A DNA stretch of 64,000 nt from assembly GCA_023411035.1 (NCBI GenBank), contig JAEYPE010000097.1, positions 1 to 64,000 of the forward strand, read 5' to 3'. Shown here in pieces: positions 56,078 to 64,000 of the stretch (position 1 is its first letter; each line of letters begins with the position of its first letter). A program made the translations under genes and the position numbers. The notes beneath the pieces are model-generated. The model did no database searches. It was not told where the DNA came from and saw only the letters and a program-made list of their open reading frames with translations. The DNA is from Pseudomonadota bacterium (GTDB lineage: Bacteria; Pseudomonadota; Alphaproteobacteria; Azospirillales; Azospirillaceae).

Positions 56078-56090
56078 CCAAATTATTTGG
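56078..56090. promoter_or_regulatory. AT-rich palindrome before the HTH pair
   Basis: CCAAAT-T-ATTTGG, a perfect 13-bp palindrome, lies 24 bases upstream of protein B's start in the promoter zone. A candidate autoregulatory operator. Confidence 0.45.
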
Positions 56091-56235
56091 TCTTTCTTTT
56101 TCGGGCTATGGTGCACGTCATCCGCCCCGCGCACAATCCACCCGTCGGCTTAATGCCCTTCGCCCGATGCCCCCTGGCAAAAGGTTCTGCGACGAAAAGT
56201 CCCGCCCCGGCCCTTTTCGCTCAGGTCCTTTTCCC

Positions 56236-56787
56236 TCAGGCTTCCACCCACCGGCGCGTCGGCCCCGTGTCCACATGGATGAAGTTCCGCTTCGCGTAAC
56301 ACCCCGCCCCACCGTCGCCGAAGGACAGGGCGCAGCGGTACAGGTCCACGGCGCGCCGGCCGGACAGGCGCAAATCCACCGCCCGCCCTTCCACATGCAG
56401 GCTGCCCGCCGCCGCCCCGACGACCTTGCGGTTGGTTTCCTTGGAGCGGAAGGCGGACAGCACCTCGAACGGATGCGGGCTGTCGAGTTTCTCCTGCATC
56501 TCCGACAGGCGGTTCAGCAAGGCGAGGTCGATGCGGCAGCAGACGTCGCTGTAATGGTCGCGCAGAACCCAGTCGATGCGGGCCATCGCCTCCGCCACCG
56601 GGCGCCCTTCCGCCCAATAGACACCCTCGAAGCCTTCCCCTGTCTGGCGGTTGTAAAGCCGCAGGGTTCGTTCCGGCCCCGGTTCCCACGCCGCGGCGGT
56701 GCGGCTGTCGCACAGGCCGAACGCCAGCGCGGCCCCAAGACCGAGAATACCCCGGCGCGACAATTCCGCCGCCGTGGGCCGATCCAT
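56236..56787 (-). CDS. DUF882 (YcbK-like, M15-type) peptidoglycan-related protein with Tat signal
   Basis: 183 residues from the ATG at 56787 (others at 56826, 56868 and 56889 are possible; none has a good ribosome-binding site). Tat-like signal SRRGILGLGAALAFG, then the DUF882 domain: VLSAFRSKETNR, SLHVEGRAVDLRL (zinc His and Asp) and NFIHVDTG (zinc His). Probably a periplasmic peptidase acting on cell wall. Confidence 0.85.
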   Translation of the reverse strand: MDRPTAAELSRRGILGLGAALAFGLCDSRTAAAWEPGPERTLRLYNRQTGEGFEGVYWAEGRPVAEAMARIDWVLRDHYSDVCCRIDLALLNRLSEMQEKLDSPHPFEVLSAFRSKETNRKVVGAAAGSLHVEGRAVDLRLSGRRAVDLYRCALSFGDGGAGCYAKRNFIHVDTGPTRRWVEA

Positions 56788-57310
56788 CCGGGAATCGTCA
56801 AGGGAGGTTCGAGGGGGATGCGCCATGAAGCGGCGGGACGAGACGTTCAGCGAAGGCAGGAAAGGCATGGAACCACCGGTGCGTTGCATTACCGAAGCCG
56901 AAACAGGGAAAACCGGGAAATGTCGTCATGCCCTATCGACATTGAGGGATGCGTGCCGGTGATCCGAGGCTGTTACCGGAGGAAGGGGAAGGCCGAGTCC
57001 TCTGTTCGGCGGCGGAAAAACCAGCGAATCCCCGGACGGTTCGGCCAGGACAAGTAGCGTACGGCAGTTTACGCCCCTTCCGGCGGAGGTGTCCGCCCAC
57101 CGCCTTCGGCCCGGCGGCTGCACCCTTCGGATGAGCGCTCCACCCTACCGAACAGAGAAGTCCACGGACTTCGGAAATATGAACCGGCATAAAAGCACAG
57201 GGCTGGTGGACATCAGTCTTTTCCAATGAAAGAATACCGCCAAAACATCGACCCACCTCTTTTGAGAAAGATCGCATGATGTCTTTCTCTACTTTCGGGA
57301 GATGTCAAGA
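56788..57310. other. Intergenic region between DUF882 and TPR genes
   Basis: About 520 bases, less GC-rich than the rest toward its right end, with no convincing gene other than possible N-terminal extensions of the DUF882 protein. Near its right end GAGAAAGA-N10-TCTTTCTC (57264-57289) is a perfect 8-bp inverted repeat, 22 bases before the TPR start; it could be an operator or leader hairpin. Confidence 0.5.
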
Positions 57311-59089
57311 ATGGCCGAAGAAACTCCACCCGCGCAGGGGCGGGTTCTGGATGACTGTGCCGTCAGGGCACAGCTTGACCGCATTCTCACCAGCGATCAC
57401 TTCGACGCGTCGGACCGGAACCGCCGTTTCCTGCGCTATGTGGTCGAAGAGTGCCTGGAGGGGCGGGCGCAGCAGATCAAGGCCTATTGCATCGCCGTCA
57501 GCGTCTTCAACCGGGAACCCAGCTTCGACCCGCAATCCGACCCCATCGTGCGGCTGGAGGCCGGGCGGCTGCGCCGCAGCCTCGAACACTACTACCTGAC
57601 CGCCGGGCGCGACGACCCGATCCGCATCGTCGTTCCGAAGGGCGGCTACGCCCCCCGGTTCGAGCGGGTGACCGACGACCCGGCCCCCGACCCCGCCGGC
57701 CACCCCGCTCCGGCGACGGAGGCATCGCCGCCGCGAACCGTTCCCATGCGCGTCGCCGGGCTGGCCGCCCTGATGATGACCGCGGTCGGACTGGCGGGCC
57801 TGCTGGTCGGGCGGAACCTCGCCACGCCCGCCGAGACGGAAGAGGCACTGGCGCTCGGCCCCCACCCGGTGACAACCGCCATGGAGCCGGTGACGGCCCT
57901 GGCCGCGGCGGCCAACGCGTCGATGACCATCGTCGTCGGCCCCTTCCGCACCACCGGCCAATCGGCGGAAGACGGCGCCCTGGCCGCCATGCTGACGGAC
58001 GAACTCGCCAGCGGCCTTGCCAACAGGACCGATCTTCCGGTGCGGCTCGCCACGCCGCAGGCAATCCACCCGCCCCAACAGGGGCTGCGTCTGGCCGGCA
58101 GCCTTCAGGCGCGCGATTCGGCGGTCCGCGTCGTCGTGCATCTGACCGACCTCGCCACCGGGACGGTCCTCTGGTCCACCACCTTGGACCGTCCGTCGGG
58201 ACCGGGAGGCATGCCCACGCCGCAGGCGCTGGCCGCCAGCATCATCGAACCGGTGGCCGCTCCGCAAGGCCCCCTGCTGCCCCCTGCCACCGCACGTCTG
58301 CGCGCCAGGCCCACGAGCAGCCTGTCGCCGCGCGAGTGCGCCTTCCTCGCTACCGGGCCGCATGACATCCCGCCGGTCGAGCGGGCCATTCTGAGCGGGT
58401 GCCTGATATCCGGAGCCAATGCGCCAACGGCCAGCGCGGGGGAGGCCGCGCGCTTATGGTCGGCGCTGTCGCTGCTCCAATCCGATGCCTACCGTCTGGA
58501 GTGGAACGACGATGCATTGAAAGAAGCCCTGACGACGGCCCTGCGCGCCACGGAACTGGCCCCGGCGTCGCTGCGCCCGCTGACGGCGCTCTACACCGCC
58601 TACTGCCTGCGCGGGGAGTACGCCGACTGCTTTGCCGCCGGACAGCGCGCCTTGCAGGCGTCGCCCGGCGACGCCCACACTCTAGGCGACATTGGCCTGT
58701 GGCATGTCGAGGCCGGGCAATCCACCAAGGGGTTGCCCCTGCTGGAGCAGGCGATGGAACGCGACCCGGCGCAGAGGGAGCGGTTGCTGCCCGCCTACAT
58801 CCTTGCCCTTCAGCGCCACGGTCACGCTGACGGGACCAAACTGGAGTTCGAAGTGACCGCCGCCGCTCCGGCCCAGGCCGCCCTGGCTGTCGCCTTGGTG
58901 CAAATGGGCCGGATCGACGAGGCCAAGGTCGCTGCGACGCGGGCGCTGGCGGCGGACCCCGACTTCGCCCGCCGCGCCGCGCGGGAGCAGCGCATCCAGC
59001 CCCTGCCCCCCACGCTGGACGCGGCCATCCGCAACAGCTATGCCATGGTCGGCTTGGCCGCGCCCGCGAGCGGGAGCGTCGCCCGGTAG
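57311..59089 (+). CDS. Membrane TPR protein with FlgO/TolB-like domain
   Basis: 592 residues. The N-terminal domain (1-100) contains SFDPQSDPIVRLEAGRLRRS and a HYYLTAG motif, of a type common in rhizobial TPR and cyclase-linked proteins. One membrane helix at about 145-168 follows. A TolB/FlgO-like segment (TIVVGPFRTTG..., LTDELASGLAN) and TPR repeats form the periplasmic C-terminal half. Function unknown, likely signalling or regulatory. The ATG at 57311 lies nine bases after GGGAG. Confidence 0.78.
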   Translation: MAEETPPAQGRVLDDCAVRAQLDRILTSDHFDASDRNRRFLRYVVEECLEGRAQQIKAYCIAVSVFNREPSFDPQSDPIVRLEAGRLRRSLEHYYLTAGRDDPIRIVVPKGGYAPRFERVTDDPAPDPAGHPAPATEASPPRTVPMRVAGLAALMMTAVGLAGLLVGRNLATPAETEEALALGPHPVTTAMEPVTALAAAANASMTIVVGPFRTTGQSAEDGALAAMLTDELASGLANRTDLPVRLATPQAIHPPQQGLRLAGSLQARDSAVRVVVHLTDLATGTVLWSTTLDRPSGPGGMPTPQALAASIIEPVAAPQGPLLPPATARLRARPTSSLSPRECAFLATGPHDIPPVERAILSGCLISGANAPTASAGEAARLWSALSLLQSDAYRLEWNDDALKEALTTALRATELAPASLRPLTALYTAYCLRGEYADCFAAGQRALQASPGDAHTLGDIGLWHVEAGQSTKGLPLLEQAMERDPAQRERLLPAYILALQRHGHADGTKLEFEVTAAAPAQAALAVALVQMGRIDEAKVAATRALAADPDFARRAAREQRIQPLPPTLDAAIRNSYAMVGLAAPASGSVAR

Positions 59090-59093
59090 CTCT

Positions 59094-59109
59094 CATACGA
59101 CGTCGTATG
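59094..59109. other. Perfect 16-bp palindrome between convergent genes
   Basis: CATACGACGTCGTATG, directly after the TPR stop. No T run, so not a standard terminator. Confidence 0.7.
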
Positions 59110-59150
59110 ATGAGATTTCCGACGACGCCCTCGGCGGTCGGGTCGGTCCG

Positions 59151-59339
59151 TCAGCCGGTGCCCGGCTGGACGGAACCTCCGTCCTCCTCCGCCCGGCGCC
59201 GGAGTTCGTCCGACGTCGTTCCCGCAGGCACGGCGTCCTGGAGCGTCCCGTCGCCCGGCGTCTTGGTCTTGTCCTCCAGCGGGGAATCGGTGCCCTGTCC
59301 TCTCTCCGGAGGGGTGTTGGGCTTCGTTTCATCGGCCAT
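59151..59339 (-). CDS. Small hydrophilic acidic protein
   Basis: 62 residues from the ATG at 59339 (GGAGG five bases upstream), starting MADETKPNTPPERGQGTDSP. No hydrophobic core, rich in Thr, Pro, Asp, Glu and Gly; probably disordered. No family recognised. Confidence 0.55.
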   Translation of the reverse strand: MADETKPNTPPERGQGTDSPLEDKTKTPGDGTLQDAVPAGTTSDELRRRAEEDGGSVQPGTG

Positions 59340-59671
59340 GGTGAGCCTCCACATCGTCATGGTTCCAATAAACAACGCTGGCACCATCGGATGGGGTCCG
59401 TGTCACCGCCCATCTTCGACAGATGGGAGCGGCGCGCAGAGCGCGCCATAAGCCCCCCTTGCCGGATGCAGCCCGGCTGCACACATCACGGCGTCACAAG
59501 CGCACATAAAGTTGACCCGTATGGTCAGGCTATCCTTGACCACGCCGCAGCACTTCCTTAGGGACTCGCTCGGTGGACCATGCCGGACAAAGCCGGTATG
59601 ACCAGACATCCGATCACGCAGCACCCTGCCCCGGCGCGCCCCGCGCTCCGGCGGCCCGAACGGAGAGCGTC
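59340..59671. other. Intergenic region between the acidic protein and YgiQ genes
   Basis: About 330 bases without a supported gene, between divergent starts. An inverted repeat, TGGTCA-N9-TGACCA at 59522-59542, is the only distinct element and could be an operator. No confident promoter boxes. Confidence 0.45.
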
Positions 59672-61756
59672 ATGCTCAACGCCCCCACACCCACCGCCCC
59701 CGTTCCGGCGGCACGGGACATCTTCTCCTTCCCCCGCCACCGGAAGGAGGCCCAGCGGCCTGCCCCCTTCCTGCCGATGACGCGGACGGAGATGGACCGG
59801 CTGGGCTGGGATTCCTGCGACATCGTGGTCGTAACGGGCGATGCCTATGTCGACCATCCGAGCTTCGGCATGGCGATCATCGGAAGGCTGCTGGAGGCCC
59901 AGGGCTTCCGCGTCGGCATCATCGCCCAGCCGGACTGGAACAGCGCGGAGCCGTTCAAGGCGCTGGGCAAGCCGAACCTGTTCTTCGGGGTGACCGGCGG
60001 CAACATGGACTCCATGGTGAACCACTACACCTCGGACCGCCGCCTGCGTCACAACGACAGCTACACCCCCAACGATGAGGGCGGGAAACGGCCCGACCGC
60101 GCCGTGATCGTCTACAGCCAGCGCTGCCGCGAAGCCTACAAGGACGTGCCCATCGTGCTGGGCGGCATCGAGGCATCCCTGCGCCGCATCGCCCAGTACG
60201 ACCATTGGAGCGAGAAGGTGCGCCGCTCCATCCTGGTGGACTCCAAGGCGGACATCCTCTGCTACGGCAACGCGGAGCGCGCGATCATCGACGTCGCCCA
60301 TCGCATCGCCGCCGGGGAAAGGGCGCGGGAGATCGACGACATCCGCGGCACCTCCATCGTCCGCAGCCGCGTGCCGGAGGGCTGGACCGTCATCGACAGC
60401 AGCAGCATCGACGAGCTGACCCCCGCCGCCCCGCGCGCCGCCGGGGCCGAGCGGACCGTTGTCCGCCTGCCCTCCTTCGAGCAGGTCGGCGCCGACAAGG
60501 TGCTCTACGCCCACGCCTCCCGCGTGCTGCACCAGGAGAGCAACCCCGGCAACGCCCGCGCGCTGGTGCAGCGGCACGGCGACCGCGAGGTGTGGCTGAC
60601 CCCACCCCCGATTCCGCTGACCACGGAGGAGATGGACGGGGTTTACGGCCTGCCTTACGCCCGCGCGCCCCACCCGGCCTATGGCGACGCGCGCATCCCG
60701 GCCTGGGAGATGATCCGCTTCTCGGTGAACATCATGCGCGGCTGCTTCGGCGGCTGCTCCTTCTGCTCCATCACCGAGCATGAGGGACGCATCATCCAGA
60801 GCCGGTCGGAAGGTTCCATCCTCAAGGAGATCGAGGAGATCCGCGACAAGGTGAAGGGCTTCACCGGCGTCATCTCCGACATGGGCGGGCCGACCGCGAA
60901 CATGTACCGCATGGCCTGCAAGGACCCGGAGATCGAGAAGGTCTGCCGCCGCCCGTCCTGCGTCTTCCCGGACATCTGCAAGAACCTGAACACCGACCAC
61001 GGCGACCTGATCCAGCTCTACCGCAAGGCCCGCGCCATCCCCGGCGTGAAGAAGATCAACATTGCCTCGGGCCTGCGCTACGACCTCGCCGTCCGCAGCC
61101 CGGAGTATGTGAAGGAACTGGTGACCCACCATGTCGGCGGTTATCTGAAGATCGCGCCGGAGCACACGGAGCCCGGCCCGCTGTCCAAGATGATGAAGCC
61201 GGGCATCGGCACCTACGACCGCTTCAAGGAGATGTTCGAGAAGGCGGCCAAGGCGGCGGGGAAGAAGCTGTATCTGATCCCCTATTTCATCGCCGCCCAC
61301 CCCGGCACCACGGACGAGGACATGATGAACCTCGCCCTGTGGCTGAAACGGAACGGGTTCAAGGCCGATCAGGTGCAGACCTACCTGCCCTCCCCCATGG
61401 CGCTCGCCACGGCGATGTACCACAGCGACCGCAACCCGCTGCGCCCGATCCGCCGCGAGGGCTCGGAAGAGGTCTTCTCCGCCAAGGGGCTGAAGCAACG
61501 CCGCTTGCACAAGGCCTTCCTGCGCTACCACGATCCGGAGAACTGGCCGGTGCTGCGCGACGCGCTGAAGCGCATGGGGCGCAGCGACCTGATCGGGCCG
61601 GGCGAGCACCAGCTCGTGCCCGGCTGGCAGACGACGGGGGGAGTGGGAGCGGCGAAGGCGGACAAGCCGAAGCCGGGCAAGACCTTCTATACCCAGCAGG
61701 CCGGCAAGGGCCGGCGCCCGGTCAAAGGAGGAAAGCCGGGGGGGCGGGCTCGATAG
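59672..61756 (+). CDS. YgiQ family radical SAM protein
   Basis: 694 residues from the ATG at 59672 (GGAGAG upstream). N-terminal YgiQ domain, then the radical SAM cluster motif CFGGCSFC within IMRGCFGGCSFCSITEHEGR, and a C-terminal Lys/Gly tail. UPF0313 family; reaction unknown. The length is typical. Convergent with the next gene. Confidence 0.93.
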   Translation: MLNAPTPTAPVPAARDIFSFPRHRKEAQRPAPFLPMTRTEMDRLGWDSCDIVVVTGDAYVDHPSFGMAIIGRLLEAQGFRVGIIAQPDWNSAEPFKALGKPNLFFGVTGGNMDSMVNHYTSDRRLRHNDSYTPNDEGGKRPDRAVIVYSQRCREAYKDVPIVLGGIEASLRRIAQYDHWSEKVRRSILVDSKADILCYGNAERAIIDVAHRIAAGERAREIDDIRGTSIVRSRVPEGWTVIDSSSIDELTPAAPRAAGAERTVVRLPSFEQVGADKVLYAHASRVLHQESNPGNARALVQRHGDREVWLTPPPIPLTTEEMDGVYGLPYARAPHPAYGDARIPAWEMIRFSVNIMRGCFGGCSFCSITEHEGRIIQSRSEGSILKEIEEIRDKVKGFTGVISDMGGPTANMYRMACKDPEIEKVCRRPSCVFPDICKNLNTDHGDLIQLYRKARAIPGVKKINIASGLRYDLAVRSPEYVKELVTHHVGGYLKIAPEHTEPGPLSKMMKPGIGTYDRFKEMFEKAAKAAGKKLYLIPYFIAAHPGTTDEDMMNLALWLKRNGFKADQVQTYLPSPMALATAMYHSDRNPLRPIRREGSEEVFSAKGLKQRRLHKAFLRYHDPENWPVLRDALKRMGRSDLIGPGEHQLVPGWQTTGGVGAAKADKPKPGKTFYTQQAGKGRRPVKGGKPGGRAR

Positions 61757-61780
61757 CCCTCGTCCCTCCGGGGAGAGAGG

Positions 61781-62596
61781 TCAGCAGCCGTTCAGCGCCT
61801 TGATGCGTTCGATCAGCGTCCGCCCGTCGCGCTGGGTCAGCGCGATGTCGGCGGCGCCGTCGCAGACGCGGCCATTCGCGTAGACATAGTGATAGCGGAC
61901 CCGCAAGGCATCCGGCCCGGCGGGCTCCGCCGCGAGCAGGCGGACGGGTTCGCGCATGTTGCCGTAATAGCGGCTCATCGACGCGATCTCATAGGCGCCG
62001 GTGTTGCGCTTTTCCGGGATTAGGAAGCCGTTCGCCCGCGCGCCGTCGGCCTGGGCCAGTGCGGCGTAGAAGGCGCGCACCGTCTCCAGCGCGTTGCCGG
62101 GAGGAGGAGGCTTGATGGATTGGGCCGGGTCAGCGCTCGGGGCCGGCTGCGGGATGGGCGCAGGGATGGCCGCGGGCTGACCCGGCCGGACCACCGCTGC
62201 CGCAGCAGGGGCGGGCGGCGGTGGAAGCGGTGCCGGAGGAGGCGGGGCAGGGGGCGCCGCCACGGGAACGGGAACCGGAGCAGGGGCGGGGGAGGGTGCA
62301 GGCGGGGGAGGGGGCGGAGGGGGCGGAAGTGCCGCCTTCGGGATCAGCCGCAGCGGGCCTTCGGTCGCCACCGGCGCGTCGGCCGCCTTGGAAGCGCGCC
62401 CGCGGTAGCACTCGTCGCGCTCGGCGGCGCTCTTCATCGGCTCGCAGCGGGCCGCCCGGTCGAGGCAATCGTGCCGCAGGCTGTCCAGGGTGATGTTCCC
62501 GCACCGGGGCGCCGCCGCCAAAGCGGTTCCCCCGCCGGCCAGCAGCCACACGCCCGCCACACCGGCGAGCCCCATCAGCCCCCTACGGAGTTCCAT
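61781..62596 (-). CDS. Exported proline-rich protein with C-terminal domain
   Basis: 271 residues from the ATG at 62596. Signal peptide 1-28, a Cys-containing segment (CGNITLDSLRHDCLDRAARC) with four or five cysteines, a long Pro/Ala linker (about residues 85-150), and a C-terminal NTF2/SnoaL-like or SCP-like domain (ETVRAFYAALAQADG, RVRYHYVYANGRVCDG). Function unknown. The in-frame extension upstream is not credible. Confidence 0.7.
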   Translation of the reverse strand: MELRRGLMGLAGVAGVWLLAGGGTALAAAPRCGNITLDSLRHDCLDRAARCEPMKSAAERDECYRGRASKAADAPVATEGPLRLIPKAALPPPPPPPPPAPSPAPAPVPVPVAAPPAPPPPAPLPPPPAPAAAAVVRPGQPAAIPAPIPQPAPSADPAQSIKPPPPGNALETVRAFYAALAQADGARANGFLIPEKRNTGAYEIASMSRYYGNMREPVRLLAAEPAGPDALRVRYHYVYANGRVCDGAADIALTQRDGRTLIERIKALNGC

Positions 62597-62726
62597 CGTC
62601 TTCCCCTGCCGGGTCCCATGCTTGTCGGACAGGGGCACATCCATAGCAAGGCCCAGGCTTGGAGAGGAATGCCCGGAACGGTCCTCTGGCTTGCAATCCG
62701 CTGGGGCGGGTTCTAGCGTGCGCGGC

Positions 62727-63506
62727 ATGACCGATGCAGAGATCCCGATGATCCTCCAGATCAAGACTCCGAAGGCCGTCCTTCTGGAACGGCCCGCCCA
62801 CGGCGTGCCGCAGACCAGCGAGATGCTGTTCGGGGAAACCTTCACCCTGCTGGATCGCGACGGCGATTGGCTGAAGGCGGAAAACCGGACGGACGGCCAT
62901 GTCGGCTGGCTTCCCCCCGGCACGGAAGCCGCGGAACCCACCGCACCGACCCACCGCGTCACCGCGCGGACGGCGAACCTTCACCCGGCCCCCACCCACA
63001 AGGCGGTGCCCACCGCGGCGCTGAGCTTCGCCAGCCTCGTGACGGTGGCGGAGCGGGCGGACAGCGGCTGGGCCCGGCTGGACGATGGGTCGTGGGTGTT
63101 CGGCAAGCTGCTGGAGCCGGTCGCCACGCCGCCCGCCCGCCTTCCGGTGGACACCGCGCTGCGCTTCCTGGAGACGCCCTATGTCTGGGGCGGGCGGAGC
63201 GGGTTCGGCATCGACTGTTCCGGCCTCGTTCAGGTGGCGCTGGGGGCGGCGGGGATCGTCACCCACCACAGCAGCGGGATGCAGCGCAACGACGACCGGC
63301 TGGGGCCGATGGTTTCGACCGACGGGCAGGGCGTGGACTACCGCCGCGGCGACATCGTGTTCTTTCCCGGCCATGTCGGAGTCATGCTGGACGACGCCAC
63401 GCTGCTGCACGCCACGGTCTTCACCATGTCGGTCGTGACCGAACCCCTGGCCGACGTGGCCGCCCGTGCGGAGGGTATCACCGGCGTGCGCCGTCCGGTC
63501 CTCTAG
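62727..63506 (+). CDS. NlpC/P60 family cell-wall hydrolase with SH3-like domains
   Basis: 259 residues from the ATG at 62727. Two SH3-like segments (ERPAHGVPQTSEMLFGETF, then a second near 85-145) precede the NlpC/P60 domain with FGIDCSGLVQVAL (catalytic Cys), FFPGHVGVML (His) and LLHATVF. Resembles gamma-D-glutamyl-L-diamino acid endopeptidases. No signal peptide is visible, like the cytoplasmic recycling or dipeptidyl-peptidase VI type. Confidence 0.88.
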   Translation: MTDAEIPMILQIKTPKAVLLERPAHGVPQTSEMLFGETFTLLDRDGDWLKAENRTDGHVGWLPPGTEAAEPTAPTHRVTARTANLHPAPTHKAVPTAALSFASLVTVAERADSGWARLDDGSWVFGKLLEPVATPPARLPVDTALRFLETPYVWGGRSGFGIDCSGLVQVALGAAGIVTHHSSGMQRNDDRLGPMVSTDGQGVDYRRGDIVFFPGHVGVMLDDATLLHATVFTMSVVTEPLADVAARAEGITGVRRPVL

Positions 63507-63562
63507 CCCCCCTGTCGCTTTCTCCTGAGAATTTTCGTGGCTCCTCGCCAAGGTCGTGGCGA

Positions 63563-64000
63563 GACGTTGGTGCACAACTTGGCGCGCAGACAGAATGGCC
63601 CTGCCCGATCGGTGATCAGGCGACCTTGCGGGAGACCGGCATGCCCAAGCTGGTCATGACGTTCATGACCTTGCAGCCGACGGCCGCTTCAATCTTCTGC
63701 GTGGGCAGAGCCCGGGCGCGTAGGCTGCGTCCGATGAGAACTTTGCACCTGAGCATCGCCACCTCGACGACAGAGCGCCGTCCGTAATGGACGGCGCGCT
63801 GCCAGCCCAACCGCCCTCGCTCTGCGATCATCTTGATGTGGCGGTCGCGCCGAGTGGGAGCCGTGTCGGCAGTGTCGCTCGTCACCGCGGTGGCGCGCGG
63901 CGGGATGATGACCTCAGCGTCCGGTGCACGCTCGGCAACGGCACGATAGACGGGCTCACCCTCCCGACCACCACCAGCCCGGGCTTTGTGCACCAACGTC
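63563..64000. mobile_element. Remnant of an IS5-like element with inverted repeats
   Basis: GACGTTGGTGCACAA at 63563-63577 is repeated exactly and inverted at 63986-64000, 15 bp, so both lie at the ends of the visible remnant. The left copy is directly preceded by a hairpin (CTCGCCA/TGGCGAG, 63544-63563). Between them is a transposase fragment. The outer ends, especially the right one, may extend beyond the window. Confidence 0.6.
63616..64000 (-). pseudogene. IS5-family transposase, C-terminal fragment
   Basis: The frame is open to the right edge and gives about 127 residues: GEPVYRAVAERAPDAEVIIP, YGRRSVVEVAMLRCK (the DDE-type Y..R...E signature) and GMPVSRKV at the end. The segment where a catalytic Asp (DGAYDG type) would be expected reads instead as GGGREGEPV, and it meets the inverted repeat. 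This indicates an internally deleted or degenerate copy unless sequence outside the window completes it. Confidence 0.65.

Noticed and set aside
59558..61609. A 683-codon open frame antisense to the YgiQ gene
   Set aside because: Shadow of a well-supported radical SAM gene.

Overview
The window is a high-GC bacterial chromosome segment, almost certainly from Azospirillum (close to A. brasilense). The best evidence is the gltD-gltB pair. GltD has 482 residues. GltB has 1515 codons with a 36-residue propeptide before the catalytic Cys, and its 3Fe-4S cysteines fall at mature positions 1102, 1108 and 1113, which are the numbers I recall for A. brasilense glutamate synthase. Other alphaproteobacterial traits are the NDUFA9-type protein, the kdsD-lptCAB-rpoN gene order, DUF3305/DUF3306 in a formate dehydrogenase cluster, and a CtrA-like box.

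Layout. 1-5300: envelope operon (kdsD, lptC, lptA, lptB, rpoN; rpoN runs off the left edge) preceded by a short RNase D. 5419-8921: tRNA-Leu(CAG), an NDUFA9-like protein, an MFS carrier and uppP. 9330-15441: glutamate synthase. 15626-18292: GNAT, GST and chromate transporter. 18394-22461: a two-component system with a PepSY protein, divergent from an SHP/DHC/cytochrome b redox operon, with an unusual repeat operator between them. 22770-28858: a TPP-riboswitch operon of LuxE-like, LuxC-like, ABC transporter (ATPase, permease, NMT1/THI5-like binding protein) and SDR genes. 28971-34562: pcm, an M20 hydrolase and the nadA-nadB-nadC operon with twin operators in its promoter. 35060-42480: formate dehydrogenase cluster (ligase-like protein, DUF3305, DUF3306, TorD chaperone, small Tat protein, alpha, beta and gamma subunits). 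42633-45887: methyltransferase, glf, guaC. 45917-53103: purine (urate/ureide) catabolism with LysR and LacI regulators. 53196-63506: uvrC, several small genes, a DUF882 peptidase, a TPR protein, a YgiQ radical SAM protein and an NlpC/P60 hydrolase. 63563-64000: remnant of an IS5-like element.

The most interesting system is the TPP-riboswitch operon. Its enzymes form a complete route from carboxylic acid to alcohol: ATP-dependent acid activation (LuxE-like), reduction of the acyl group to aldehyde (LuxC-like), then aldehyde to alcohol (SDR). An importer of the thiamin-precursor type is encoded with them. Control by a TPP riboswitch suggests salvage of an oxidised thiamin-related carboxylate. 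This role is an inference; I know of no described pathway of this kind.

The coding sequences are dense and there is no CRISPR array. The only mobile element is the remnant at the right edge. Several short palindromic repeats lie between genes.
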